NCBI GenBank assembly: GCA_940671915.1
Contig: CALNVZ010003429.1
Span: forward strand, 18,673,286-18,737,285
Direction: 5' to 3'
DNA: 64,000 nt
From: Paracentrotus lividus
Taxonomy: Eukaryota; Echinodermata; Echinoidea; Camarodonta; Echinidae
The position numbers and the translations under genes were made by a program. This document shows positions 40,201-51,452 of this stretch, one piece after another. The notes below the pieces were generated by a model that worked only from the letters and a program-made list of their open reading frames with translations, had not been told where the DNA came from and did not search any database. The first letter of the stretch is position 1. The number at the start of each line of letters is the position of its first letter.

Positions 40201-43200
40201 TGTTGCACTAAACACTCACTATGTTTGTTTTTCCTGCAGGATATCAAATACCCAATGACCCTTGATGCCTTTGATCTGTGTTCACCTGAGCTCCAGGAGA
40301 AGTTAGTTCCAGCCAGGGACAAATTCAAGGAGATAGAGGACAGGAATGTAGAAATTGCACAAAAGGTAGGTATTTATTACAGAGTTCTTACAGGTCCTGG
40401 AAAACATGGAAAGTTATGGGATATGTCTTTGTCATTTCCAGGCCTTGAAAGTCATGGAAAACCAATAGTTTGATGAAAATGTCATGGAAAGTCATGGAAT
40501 TACAGAATTCTAAAAAATATATGTTTTTTTTACTCCAGCAAGTACTGTAATCGTGGAAATATTTGCGGTACATTAATTTTTGCGGATTTCGCGCGAAGAT
40601 CGGTAGGGGCGAATTTAAAAACGCGCGAATATATGAGCATGCTTTTTTATGCATGTATTGGGTGCATTCAATTGCATGCTTACTAAAATGCAGCGCGAAT
40701 TCAAGAACCTGTGAATATTCTTTGAGGCCGCTCAGTGCGAAAATAACAGCGAATATAGCATATTAAATTCGTACTAAAAATGTAATTTTTCCAGATTTTT
40801 CTCCAATTTTAGACATGTTTTTGTCTTTTCATAGTTCAACTTTTGACTCTTGAAAGTCTTGGAACGTCATGGAATTCTTGTTTCAAAGTCGTGGAATTTC
40901 ACTGAAACATATAAGACCTTGAGACTAATCCAAATACCTTGTTTCATCTATATTTTGTAATGCTGAACACCTTTTAAATTGGGCCTTGTAATAACAATAT
41001 CCTGTTGTATTCATGCTCATTATACAGGGAGTGTACTACATGTATATTGCATTTGTTTCTACTGCCACTTCTATGTTGTATCTCATCAAAGCCTGTTCAG
41101 CAACTGGATGAGGATTTGTTGATGTTGTGTGTTGCTTCCAAAAGTCGACGCTTACCGAGATTCTTTTTCCATTGTTTTAATTTTTATTATTTTTGTTTAA
41201 TACTTACTTATAGGCGAAGGAAGCAGCTAAGGTAGGGAAGGCTGCAGCGCCCGAAGCACCGAAGAAAGATGTCAAGTACCTCCCCTATGACTTTCCTGAT
41301 GGTGAGTGGTTAATATACCTTTCAACTTCTTGAATCATCTTATTTGTGTAACCTACATATATGTAGGCATATTTTTATGGTAAATTGCCACATGGTCTGT
41401 ACCAACTTTTACAAAATTGCCCGTTTTACCTCATCTCGCATTGCCTAATTCAGTTTCGTTTACAACCAGTTCTTCTTGTTACCTTTTGGTCTAATTTCCA
41501 CTTTGCCTATTTACCGTTTTGTCTAATTCTTTGACTTCAACACTGTTGTACCCATGGCAGTAAATCGCTGTCAATGCTAGTCCATGATATATTAATATTA
41601 CTTCCTCCCTGTTGTAGATATTGGCAGTAATAACAGTGGCTACTATGAGCTCCATGCTGTGCTGACCCATCAAGGAAGGTCAAGTTCATCGGGTCATTAC
41701 GTGGCTTGGGTCAAGAGGAGAGGAGGTGAGTACCATAACTAATGGCATATATTTCGCGTCCATATTTTGCGAATTTGCCTCAAGACGGGGAATTTGCAAG
41801 AGTATGTTTTGACTTATTCATAGTATTTACATTCACTTTGTACAGAAATATCAGGAAGTGAACATTTTTTTCGCATTCAGGAAGTCGCGAAATTTGCGGA
41901 AATACAATCACCGAGAAATATTCAGCTTATACAGAAATAGAATAGTCAAACCTGCTTTACCAATAAATTGTAGATTATGCAGTTCCCAATAAGTTCCCAA
42001 TACAGTTTACTCCTGTTATTACAAACACAAATACGAGACTTCATACGACGAGGCAGTCTTTGATTTCAAGCATGTGTATTTGTGTCTATTTATCAGATAC
42101 CTTTACATGTATGTTTAATATATGATTATATTTTGTTGTAATAATTTTATTGGTTGGGTCCTGAGCACCCTGTTTTAACCCTATTCTGACAGGGGGGGGG
42201 GGGGGTCAATTTGACCTCCCCTGTCCGAAATCCGTGACAGCCGCGCAACCGCTGCAAATCGCGACGCGGCGTTCTAAGACTTTTTTCTTTCAAGTGTCCT
42301 GCAACTTTTAACACCAAGTTTGCAAAAATCGGACACTCCGTTGTCGCGTTACGTAACATTATGTAATCGCATGTCAGGCCGAAATTGAGCGAAAATTGTC
42401 ATTTTGCATGCGTTTGTGTACAAAATACTGCTTTTCCTAAATTGCTTTGTAACACTGATAATTGTGCCTTCTGAGCCTTTTGATTTATTAAATTTGTTTT
42501 TATGTTGATCAAGAAACATTTCTCAAGCATAAAAATTACGAAAACAAAGAAATACATAAGAAATAAAAACAATAGAATACATAAGAAATTAACAAAACAA
42601 TAGAATACAAAAGAATCAATATGAAATTTCCAAATTTATCATTTTAATATTGTTGATTATGCTACTCAGCAACTTTTAGAAAAAATTTGAGCTTCATAAT
42701 TATTTTTATTTATGAAATATAAACGATTTCAATAAAAAAGCATCTAATTTGCATATGTGTGTATGCATAAATTAGCATAAATTAAAAATTTGAATTTTTT
42801 TTATTTTGGAAAAAAACATCAGCGATACCCTTTACATGTGCAGCGACGTTCGTGCCAAATTTCGCAGCGATCGGACCATCCGCGACCGCAGGATACTCAG
42901 GGGGCGGCGCGGGGCGTCAAAATTGCCCCCACCCCCCCCCCCCCCCCCCCCCCTCCCCCCCCCCCCCCCCCTCCCAGTCAAAATCTCCTTTTGAAAAGCC
43001 CAGTCAGAATAGGGTTAAAGGAATTGGACTGTATTAAGTAGGAAATGGGTAAATAACCCAAAGCTATAATTCTTCTTTAGTGTTCATCAACTACACAAAA
43101 CATTTGATATTCGGCCCTGGCTCCGCACATTGTAAAGCTATGAAATGCACAGTGTTGTCTCTTAGAAGTATAAGTTAGCATTTAAAGCATGTCATTAAAT

Positions 43201-43646
43201 GTGCTGGTGATGAATGAAACAAACTTACTGAAGTAGATATGTTATGCTTATTGTCATGATAAAAAACAATTACCCTATATAGTTCTTCCATACATCTAGA
43301 ATAATAACGGAAAGATACTTTACATTGACTAAAGCACTGACTATTATGAGTTTGAATTTTGTGTGATATTATTTAGAGCAAGTGCCATGAGCGCCCATCA
43401 ATCATAGCAAATACTAGCGCTATACAAGAAGCCATCATCATCATCATATCATGGTGTTTTTATTTTTGTCTTCCAACAGATGAATGGATCAAGTTTGACG
43501 ATGACAAAGTGACGCCTGTCCACAGTGAGGACATTTTGAAACTATCAGGAGGAGGCGACTGGCATTGTGCTTACGTGGTCATCTACGGTCCTAAACGACT
43601 GGAGGAGATGCCTGAAGCAAAATCAGAAGAGGTTGCCATGGAATGA
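31201..43646 (+). CDS. USP14: USP14, proteasome-associated ubiquitin carboxyl-terminal hydrolase
   Basis: Cysteine protease that trims ubiquitin chains at the 19S proteasome. Exons: 31201-31216, 32139-32317, 32817-32921, 34904-35007, 35801-35993, 36629-36795, 37447-37561, 38198-38263, 38910-39002, 40240-40365, 41214-41301, 41618-41725, 43480-43646; 1527 nt, 508 aa (human 494). Residues 1 to ~75 form the ubiquitin-like domain that binds RPN1 ([19 protein letters not shown]). The USP domain starts near 101. Catalytic residues are Cys114 ([12 protein letters not shown]), His444 ([12 protein letters not shown]) and Asp460 (WIKFDDDKV). The family's usual Gly in NLGNTCY is Ser111 here. Exon 6 has a weak donor (AT|GTATCC). 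The start encodes MPSYTINVKWGK, matching the family N-terminus. Introns hold several MITEs. Confidence 0.97.
32452..32621. mobile_element. ~170-bp MITE with GTGTTTCAC termini in USP14 intron 2
   Basis: The left end CCAGGGTGGTGTTTCACCAA and right end CGTGAAACACCACCCAGGG are inverted repeats around a body with further internal complementarity. It shares the GGTGTTTCAC terminal core with elements at 13097, 46979 and 60394. Confidence 0.75.
33045..34205. repeat. ~71-bp tandem repeats split around a MITE, USP14 intron 3
   Basis: Units containing AAGGTTTTCAAACTTAGTGA and GTGGGCACTTGTATCTTTGC begin near 33064, 34002, 34073 and 34140. The last three are contiguous; the first stands ~870 bp away across the element at 33190-33813. 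There is no protein; frames through it are repeat by-products. Confidence 0.75.
33190..33813. mobile_element. 624-bp TTAA-flanked MITE
   Basis: Ends TTAACTCTTTACGTGCC and GGCACGTAAGGAGTTAA are inverted repeats, each meeting TTAA. The interior is non-coding. It lies between copies of the 71-bp repeat in USP14 intron 3. Confidence 0.75.
35455..35735. mobile_element. Degenerate MITE related to 49543-49809
   Basis: The left part has CCTCTTGAACCTC, the right part GGGGTTCAAGGGTC, and the middle GTCTTCCACCGAAAGATAGC, whose complement resembles the middle of the 49.5-kb element. TTAA is no longer intact at either end, so this looks older. It lies in USP14 intron 4. Confidence 0.5.
36017..36235. mobile_element. 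SINE fragment in USP14 intron 5
   Basis: An (ATA)n start, TCAAAGCGCTTTACAG and TTTGCACCTGGGCGGAGTGA match parts of the SINE at 1935-2272 and 48975-49300. The tRNA-like head is missing. Confidence 0.5.
39590..39731. mobile_element. Truncated copy of the 2583-2708 MITE family
   Basis: ACAATAGGATGAGCATGTAA and ATTACGTGGTCCGC match the interior of the 2583-2708 element, and the right end TCAAGTGGTTAA matches its terminus. Part of the interior is repeated. The left terminus is not found at the expected place. It lies in USP14 intron 9. Confidence 0.55.
40541..40756. repeat. Interspersed repeat, USP14 intron 10
   Basis: A longer copy of the repeat at 3972-4110 (AGGGGCGAATTTAAAAACGC, TATGAGCATGCTTTTTTATG). 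It lies between stretches rich in GGAAAGTCATGGAA-type motifs, which also occur near 20620-20700. Confidence 0.55.
42175..43018. mobile_element. ~0.84-kb TTAA-flanked MITE, inverted copy of the 11.9-kb family
   Basis: Starts TTAACCCTATTCTGACAGGG and ends CAGTCAGAATAGGGTTAA. It is the reverse orientation of 11941-12751: the subterminal AAATCTCCTTTTGAAAAGCC here is the complement of the sequence near 11960. Poly-G and poly-C blocks sit near the ends. Proline-rich frames come from the C runs. It lies in USP14 intron 12. Confidence 0.82.
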
Positions 43647-46600
43647 GCGGGCATTTATGTTATTCATATTATTACAATTCTCTATGTAGCAATTGAATTG
43701 GGGTGAGGAAGTGAGGGAGGGGTTAGGGGTGACAGGTACATGTAACTTGAAAAATATAAAATAAAATTCAAGTGAATGTTCGGGGGGGGGGGTTGTATTT
43801 GGAGACGCTCTTCACCCCATCCACCATCCAAACAGTCCTAAATGACTGGAGGAGATGCCCCAAGCACAATCAGAAGAGGTTGCCATGGAATGAGTAGGAA
43901 TTAATATCGTTACAAATCTTTATTTAGGAAGTTAATGTTGGTGGGGGAGGGTGGGGTTGATTAAAGGCAGTAGGTTGGAAGCTCCCATGGGTAATTTAAC
44001 ACCATGGATGTTTACCCTGTAACAGCTGTTTTGCATCATCTGACCACTGCCAGTCTTATGTAATGCATTGTTTATTCCACCCATCGCTTCATCTGGTAAA
44101 GTCATTAAATCTCCCTTTCCCTGGCCCGATGATACCCGAAGTTGTCCAGGGTGGGACAAATTGTTTTGCTGTGGTCCAGAAATTTAGCTTCAAGACAGGT
44201 ATTTCAAGTGCTTTTCACAAATTTTGGGATCAGCAAATTATGATCAACTCCCCATGAAATCGGAAGACCCTAGTTCTTTAAAGGTTACTTTAAAAAAATA
44301 TCAGCAGAATTTACAATTTTAAGTGTGGATGGAGGGGGCTATTACATATTTGGGGGCACCGTTCAGCAAAATTGATGTGATGTCTCTACTAAATTTTTCA
44401 GCATACCCAGTGTCAAAATGGCTGTAGTCAGGTCTGTACTTTCCTCTTAAATTGATGAATGCATCATGCGGGTTTAGGGAATTACAATGTTATAAATTTT
44501 GTAATTTTTTTCCAGTCATGTTTCTCATGAAAGCTTCTCCATCCTTATATGAATCCCTTATTCTCTATTTTTACTTGTAACTCTGACCTCCTTCTTGTGA
44601 TTAATCCGTTGTATACTAAGCGCGCATATATGCGGGCTGAAGAAACATAGAACATCCCTCCTATCAACCGTTTATTTCACTCATGATTGCATAAACTTAT
44701 AAAGACCTTATGTAATTTAAATCATTTGACATTGATCTATTTAAAGATGTCTTTGTTTCAGCTTTAAATGAAAAGAATTTCTTGCAAGCGTGCTTGACAA
44801 TCACGATTCATTCGGCTTTGTAAAAAAGTTATAAGTATACAACAGGTTAAGGTAAAATACTATGTATTGATAAGAATATGTCTCAATGTCTAGTTATTAA
44901 TTTTCAGCAAAGCCCTTTTAAGACCTAAGACAATGAAATACTTTACATTATAATATATTTTGTGTTACAAAAGCGGGGACTATTATCACTTCTGTCTTTG
45001 CATTTGCTTACAGTACACTCCTTTTACAGTTGAAACTCTTTATAATTAGGCCCTTGGAACATGAAACTTTCACTGTACCTTATCATATCATTTTTCAATA
45101 AACTATATAAAACAAACAAAAATTAGTTTGATTTTGACTTGAGATATTTTTATTGTATCAGATACATAAGGAACACAACACAACTCTGTTATATCATGGC
45201 AAATCTCAAGGTCCAACATTGAAAATGGACTAACATATGTAAATTCAAGAAGCACTTTCTTAGCAAGTACCTGTGCAAGTCCTTGGAGAAAGGTAGACTG
45301 ACAGACTGTAAATCCTTACAGAATTAGACAATCTTTTAAAGAAATAGTTCTTTATTAACTCCTCATCATCAAATAAGACAGTTCTCCATGACTTGTGTGT
45401 AAAGAGTGCAACTAATTTTGGTAAAAACGACCAAACAGATAAAATAATAAACTCTCAATCTAATATTTCCTTTATGATTGATATGATTGATTATTATTTC
45501 ATGAAGTATTTATTTTGTTTTCTTTCACAAGGTGGTTCCTCGGTAACCTTGTTTTCACAATAGGGTTGTTCATGTTTATATCTGTGTTGGTATATTAATG
45601 CATATTGTGTCAAAAAGCAATGTGATTGCTGCATTGATGTCAGTATGCTCTGCTGTCTTGTTCAATTGTGAGGTAAAATTTGATTCCATTGAATCCATTC
45701 TATGAATATGCATGAATTATTAAACACAATGAATGTTTGTTGAAGTATGTATACAAAAAGAGCGAGATGAAAATATGAAAATAAATTCTGTACTTCCAAT
45801 TGACATCATATCCCTCTAATGTTTCAATGCTTTGTGCAACATGTTACTTTATGATCTTCCATGAACTACTACCTACTGTACATTTTACGTCAGTCAATTT
45901 CTTGAGAAATGTGAATTACCAAACAAACTTCTTACAATAGAATGTATGTAGATTCCAAAATAATTTCATATTTATGGGCATGTATTCCTTAGGTTTTTTA
46001 TAGTGTTTAACTAATGCCCGTACCCCTGCTTATTTTTATTTCAAAAGACAGAATGCAATTTGTATTTATCCAATGCTACATGTACATTAATCATAATTAT
46101 TTCTGCAAATTCAAGTATCTTAAAAAGGAAAAATTAAAGTTATTGTGTTTATTTTTAAATTCCAGTAATGTACTGGAATATAAAAATATCCTCATCTCAA
46201 ATTAAAAAAAAAGAGAAAAAAATGATCAATTTACTCAAAGGATTGAAATATTGTTATCGTAGAAATGTATCCTTTTGGAACAAATCCATCAGGTGTATTC
46301 TCATGAATTGTGTGGACAGCTCTTGTTGATTAATTCCTCTCGTTAACACTTCTCTGTGGAATCTTGCGGACCAACAAAAATAGAAAATAATGTCAGGAAA
46401 GGTACTCTTGTACATGTACTCGGGCTTTCTGTGTTTTCTTCCATTTCTACCCAATACTTCTCTCTAACATCTTTTTTCTCCTTCCCCATCTTTCTTTCTA
46501 TTGCTTTGAATTATCCATTGATCTCCTATCCTTATATTCCCATCCCAAATTTTCCTGCCCTTCCCACCCCGTCTCTCTTTCTCTCTCCCCTCCCATACGT

Positions 46601-46978
46601 CCACTTTCTTTCATTTCCCTCTCCTGCTCCATCTTCTTTCTCATCCTCTTATTTCCTCTACCTCATCTCTCCCTCGCTATCACCTTTTCTATATCCTTCT
46701 TTCTTCAGTACATCTATTTCACAACAAAATAGATAATGAGAGTCTATTTTATTTCATTGAAAATGTAAGTTACAAAAAACATATACATTATAAAACATCT
46801 GTTAATTCCTAAGTGTATAATGCCTATTTATCAAATCAACATAAGCCGAACAATAAGCCTAAACTAATACATCAGAATACAGAACCATGTGAACACTAAA
46901 GAATGTTGTTAGCTTGATGGTAACTAATCAAAACCATCCTGGCTCTCACCAAACAAATTAATAAATGCACAGTAGACC
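43647..46978. other. USP14 3' flank without a recognised gene
   Basis: Candidate polyadenylation hexamers AATAAA occur at 43760-43765 (114 nt after the stop) and 45097-45102. The rest is AT-rich and includes a pyrimidine-rich tract at about 46436-46700 (CT-rich, on either strand no conserved protein). Frames in this stretch look random. Confidence 0.5.
43832..43905 (+). pseudogene. Duplicate of the end of the last USP14 exon, in its 3' UTR
   Basis: GACTGGAGGAGATGCCCCAA and AGAAGAGGTTGCCATGGAAT repeat the final ~70 nt of coding sequence, including the stop. Weaker similarity continues into the 3' flank. The duplicate lies ~190-260 bp after the real stop and would be transcribed but not translated. 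Confidence 0.8.
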
Positions 46979-48165
46979 CAGGGTGTATTTCACAAAGAGT
47001 TACAAGTTAGTCATATCTTTATCCACCAACCACGTAGTTAGCTCCAATCTTACTAAGTCGGTTACACGAAGCTCTTCCAAGTTAGACAAGTTGTGGTATC
47101 GATATATCGGAGATGATGTCATCGAGGAATAGCCTTAATCACGGTTTCACTGATATTTAGAAATGTTGTTTTAGAAAAAAAAATCAATATTATCGAAAAT
47201 TGACGTGATGAAATCGGTCAAAAATAGTATGAAAACTCATAGCATTATGTAAAATGTATAAAAATATGTTTTAAAATACACCCATATACTTACTGCATAT
47301 ATTTAGAAGGTGTCGATCATGAAATTAATAAGACCACGTTGAAACATGAGACGGGTACCCCCGCATGTGCTAATATGATAGTTTTGTAAAACAGACTATG
47401 AAAAATTATGCTAGCTGAAAATGGAGCTAGATTGAGGTTTTTCCTCTATTTTTTGTTCGCTGACAAAAAGAAATCAAGAATACATTACAAATTTTTAAAT
47501 ATCTTTTTAAAACTACTTATTAAAATATTTTGGGACTAATGAGATCGATTTTACTACCAACGTAGTCTTTACGGGTCTCTTTATGTAGCTTTATGGTAGG
47601 CTAAATGATGATTATAAATTTACCCAATATTATTTCTTGATTGGATATATTTACTCCATATTATTTCTTGATTGGATATAAAAAGCACTCGATCATTAAA
47701 AACCATTTATTTTCTGCATTTTAGACCAAGATCCAGAGGTTGTCACATTTTACATGAACATAGATGAGAAAATCAAGATTGCCGCGCCAAATACGATTCG
47801 CCTAAACCGATCGCTTGCCATAAATTGTGTTTGATTGACGTATCAGCGCTCTCCAAAAGATATGACAGGTCCGGAGCTGTCATAAGTATTTAGTCAGCTT
47901 GTTGTCCTCGATCTTGGCAGAGAGGGCTTCGTGGAACCCGCCTATGGACAAGTTGTTCACCATCTCCGATTTAGTCAAGAAGTTAGACTTATGACGGTTT
48001 CGTGAAACGCCCCCCAGATGTTGCACCTAAGTACCCAAATGCATGAGGTACGCATATATTTTCTCATTAATCGGCTAATACTCAGGAGGCACGCCATTGA
48101 GAAGTCTATCAATGAGACTACACATGATATACAGGATGCACTTGAAAGTGCGAAGGTGAATTTTC
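46979..48165. mobile_element. Composite of MITE sequences with GTGTTTCAC-like ends
   Basis: The left end CCCAGGGTGTATTTCACAAAG and an inverted end CGTGAAACGCCCCCCAG at 48001-48017 bound ~1 kb of non-coding DNA. The next 150 bp (ATTGAGAAGTCTATCAATGA) match the interior of the 13097-13318 element. This looks like one element beside or inside another. A 29-bp tandem duplication (TTATTTCTTGATTGGATAT) lies at 47630-47690. Confidence 0.55.
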
Positions 48166-48524
48166 TATTACTAAGTCGCAGATGAAGAAAAATATAACTA
48201 ACTGTAATAAAATAATTCATAATTCTTTGAAATGCAATTTATATTACATGTAAAAATAACTTGATCTTGTCGCCTTCAAACAAGAAGGTACTTGGTGAAA
48301 TGATATCAGTTGAGCGAGTAATTTCTCGTAGGCAGGCGATGATTTACAACTACCCGTACATGTAGGGCCTACAACTAGTCTCTTCCCCTCTTATTGTGAC
48401 AATAGCAAATTTTGTTTATCTCATTATATTCACCCCAAAATGGCCACAATTTGAGGGGATGATTTGAGTCCGTTTGGCAATGTGCTTGAGGTACACAATG
48501 TATATGTCTCACATTGGATTGACA

Positions 48525-51452
48525 TCATCTTTTTCCCTTTCTCCACCTCGACCCTATCGTTGTCTTTTTCTCTTTCTTCTCTGAAAGTTTCCTTATGATA
48601 TCATTCTTCTTTGCCTTTTCTTCCTCCATTCTCTTTTTCTCGGCAGCTATCTGTGCCTCTATCTCGGCCTGCCGCTTCTTCTCGGCAATCTCGATCTTGG
48701 CCCTGTTGAGGTAGAAGAAAATAGACATATAGACTGAATTCCAGCTTATAATTTTATAATGCACATGCACATTGCTTTTAGTGGGCTGGATGATACGGTT
48801 TGGCCCCCCCCCTTAAAAAAAAAAAAAAAAAAAAAAAAAACGTAATGTACATCCAATAACATTCCAGCCTATAATACTGAAATACTTTCCACTTCCATTA
48901 TAACAAGCACATATAGGATTTTTTTTTTAATCACAAGGCAATTCTCCCAGGCCCAATTTCTGCCAACCTTGTATAATAATGATAATAATAATAACTAGCA
49001 TTTATTGCGCTCTTCACAGTAAACTATATCACAGCGCTTACAGTATATTATTACCCCGGTCATTGGATTCATTTACGATCCTCCACTTTTACAGTGCACA
49101 ATCTCCACTCCCTGAGGAGTATTCCAGCTGCATGGTCGCCTGTTAGGCGCACACATGCTAAAGCGAACCACATAGCATTCGCAATCCTACCGGGGTACCC
49201 ATTTTTATCACCTCGGGTGGGGTCAAGCATGTAGATAAAATGCCTTGCTCAAGGGACATAAGTGCTGGTGTGGTATGCAAGATTTTATTATAATGAAATG
49301 ATTGGCCTTGTTCCAAGCATCTTATTATAACAAGCGTGGACTGTAAAATACATTTACCACATAACAGCTGACTACAATGAAAAAGATGTCCTTTCCTCAA
49401 CTTTTGAGATAAAACATTCTAGGAGTCCTAATTAATATGAATTTGCACCAACCTAACTAGAGGTTTCCAAGTTAGTTGGCTATTTTTTTTTCTTTGGAAA
49501 ACCTTAAGTTATGACAGGCATGCACTTGTAAGTTAGTAATTCTTAACCCTTCGAACCCTGAATTATTTGAATTTTGTGAAATCCATAATGTACAAGTTTT
49601 ATTCAATTTGTTGAATTGTACAAACTGCGAACTAAAGGTACTGTTATGCATGATTTGCAATAGCGCCATCTTTTGGTGGAAGACTCGCAAAGTTTTAGAC
49701 CGTGAATCCTAATGAAACAAATCTCAAGGGCGCATGGAAAGTGGCCTTTTTGGGATAATTTACTATCATTGCTGGCTGGTAAACCGGCCTATAGGGTTCA
49801 AAGGGTTAAAACTAACAATGGTCTACAAAATACTTACTCATTAATCAAATCAATGCAGTCTTGATGACCGTATATTTCAGCCACTCTCTCGGGCGTGTCC
49901 CCAAACTGGTCTTCAATATCGATTGATGCACCAGATTTATATAGCGCCCTCAGTGCGAGTATCTTCCCCTGCTCACATGCAAAGTGTGTTGCCGTCCAGC
50001 CTTCATCAGTCACAACATCTAGTCTTGCTCCATAGCTGGCTAGGAGGCGGATACTCTCTGCATGTCCTATGGCAAAAGAATGAAAGGAAAAGGATTTTAG
50101 GAATAAGGAAGTATACATGATTTTAGCATTTTCTGTATAAAATGGAATAAAAAAAAAATAAATAAATAAAAAAAAAATGGATCATAGCGAGGGCGCAGCA
50201 TGGGTGCGCCCCCTTCAATTTTTTTATAATCACACACTGGACATAGATGTTAAAGACCGTTGACGGAGTAAATACAACCTTACATCGATTGAAAGCTAAG
50301 TAGGCGTATAACATAAATACCCCCAAAATAAATTAAATTTTCATAACAGTATTCATAAAAAGATGATCGAACCTCAACCAGGCCATCCCTCCCAAATACT
50401 CGAAAAATTACCCCTATTTTAATGGCGCGGTTGATGACGTCAAAGAAGTTTAAGGGAATGCTACTGCCAGGCATGATTGGGTATCGCCTTTAGAAAACAC
50501 GTTTGTATTTGCAATGTCAGAACAATAGAATTCTAGCACACATGGGGTCTTTTGTTCTGACATAGCAATACAAACGTGTTTTCTAAAGGCGAAACCCAGT
50601 CATGCCTGGCAGTAGCATTCCATTAAACTTCTTTGACGTCATCAGCCACGCCACTATAATAGGGGTACTTTTTCGAGTACTTGGGAGGGATGGCCTGGTT
50701 GAGGTTCGATCACCTTTTTAATGAAATACTTTCTAGATGGAAGATAAAAATGCTTAAATTGGGAATTGTTGTATTATGAAGAAATATTAGCTTTCGTTTT
50801 ATATGTAATTTTGGTTTTCATTTCTCGGTCCGGTCTGGGACTTTAACACAACAACACCTCTTAAATTTGATATCTGCGACCCCCTCTATTTACAAATCTT
50901 ACAATGTAGATCTGCTCCTAAACTTTGAAAATGCAAGTTTGCCAGTCCTATTGTTTATTAGAAACTCATTTTTAAAGTTTTCAGGATATATATGATATAC
51001 TCTAGAAATTCATCTTAAACAGATGGAGTCCTATACTGAAAAATGGAGTTATATCTACAATTTTTTTTTTCTTCATTTTTCCCAAATTTAAATCAATGTT
51101 TTATTATGTGAGAATTTATAACGTTTGTTGCATTTATATTTGTCGTCAATGTGGGAGTGACTTTAATAGGTGCCAATTCAACAAGGAAGAGAGATCAAAT
51201 TGAAAAAATAAATATTTCTAGAGAAGCAAAAAACCCTGAAAAGCGAGTGAATTTGGGCAAAATTCAATTTTTAAATGGGTCCTGAAAAGTGGTATAGCTA
51301 ATTATATTACCTTTGATAGCAGCCCAGTGTATGGGACACCTTGAGGACCATTCTAAGTCTGGTCCATTGATATCATATTTGCCAGTGGTCAGTAAGGATT
51401 CAATGTGAGCACTGTCCCCGGATGCAGCGGCCTCATGGAGTTCCGTCATCAT
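48525..51452 (-). CDS. ANKRD66: ANKRD66-like ankyrin-repeat protein
   Basis: Three minus-strand exons, 51452-51311, 50066-49838 and 48702-48525, join in frame to 182 aa. The first two encode ankyrin repeats: TELHEAAASGDSAHIESLL, CPIHWAAIKGHAESIRLLAS, GWTATHFACEQGKILALRAL and FGDTPERVAEIYGHQDCIDL. This order, the split position and the overall length resemble vertebrate ANKRD66, whose function is poorly known. The third exon is a charged helix (KKRQAEIEAQIAAEKKRMEE) likely to form a coiled coil, ending in a basic tail. There is no signal peptide or membrane segment. Two adjacent ATG codons start the frame. It is transcribed away from VPS28. Another small ankyrin protein is the alternative. Confidence 0.8.
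48816..48840. repeat. Poly-A tract in ANKRD66-like intron 2
   Basis: About 25 A residues follow a short C run (CCCCCCC). No element body was recognised beside it. Confidence 0.7.
48975..49300. mobile_element. SINE copy in ANKRD66-like intron 2
   Basis: It starts with (ATA)n and TTTATTGCGCTCTTCACAGT, includes GGGGTACCCATTTTTATCAC, and ends GCCTTGCTCAAGGGACATAA and GTGCTGGTG. Order and content match the minus-strand SINE at 1935-2272, but its tRNA-like head is degraded. Confidence 0.6.
49543..49809. mobile_element. 267-bp TTAA-flanked MITE
   Basis: Ends TTAACCCTTCGAACCCTG and AGGGTTCAAAGGGTTAA are inverted repeats meeting TTAA. The interior GCGCCATCTTTTGGTGGAAG is shared in inverse with the element at 35455-35735. 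It is non-coding and lies 29 bp from the 3' edge of ANKRD66-like exon 2. Confidence 0.78.
50347..50730. repeat. ~380-bp near-perfect palindrome
   Basis: Left arm 50347-50520 and right arm ~50555-50730 are inverted copies with only scattered differences (TCGAACCTCAACCAGGCCAT and complement; GCGATACCCAATCATGCCTG and near-complement). Only ~35 bp separate them. It lies in ANKRD66-like intron 1, so the transcript would carry a very long hairpin. No protein. It is probably a foldback transposon. Confidence 0.9.

Noticed and set aside
42790-43041. Proline-rich frames of 61-83 codons
   Set aside because: They are translations of C runs in the 42175-43018 transposon; several frames overlap and none has conserved sequence.
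46356-46736. 126-codon serine/proline/phenylalanine-rich frame
   Set aside because: It reflects a pyrimidine-rich tract; composition is simple and there is no splice or protein support.
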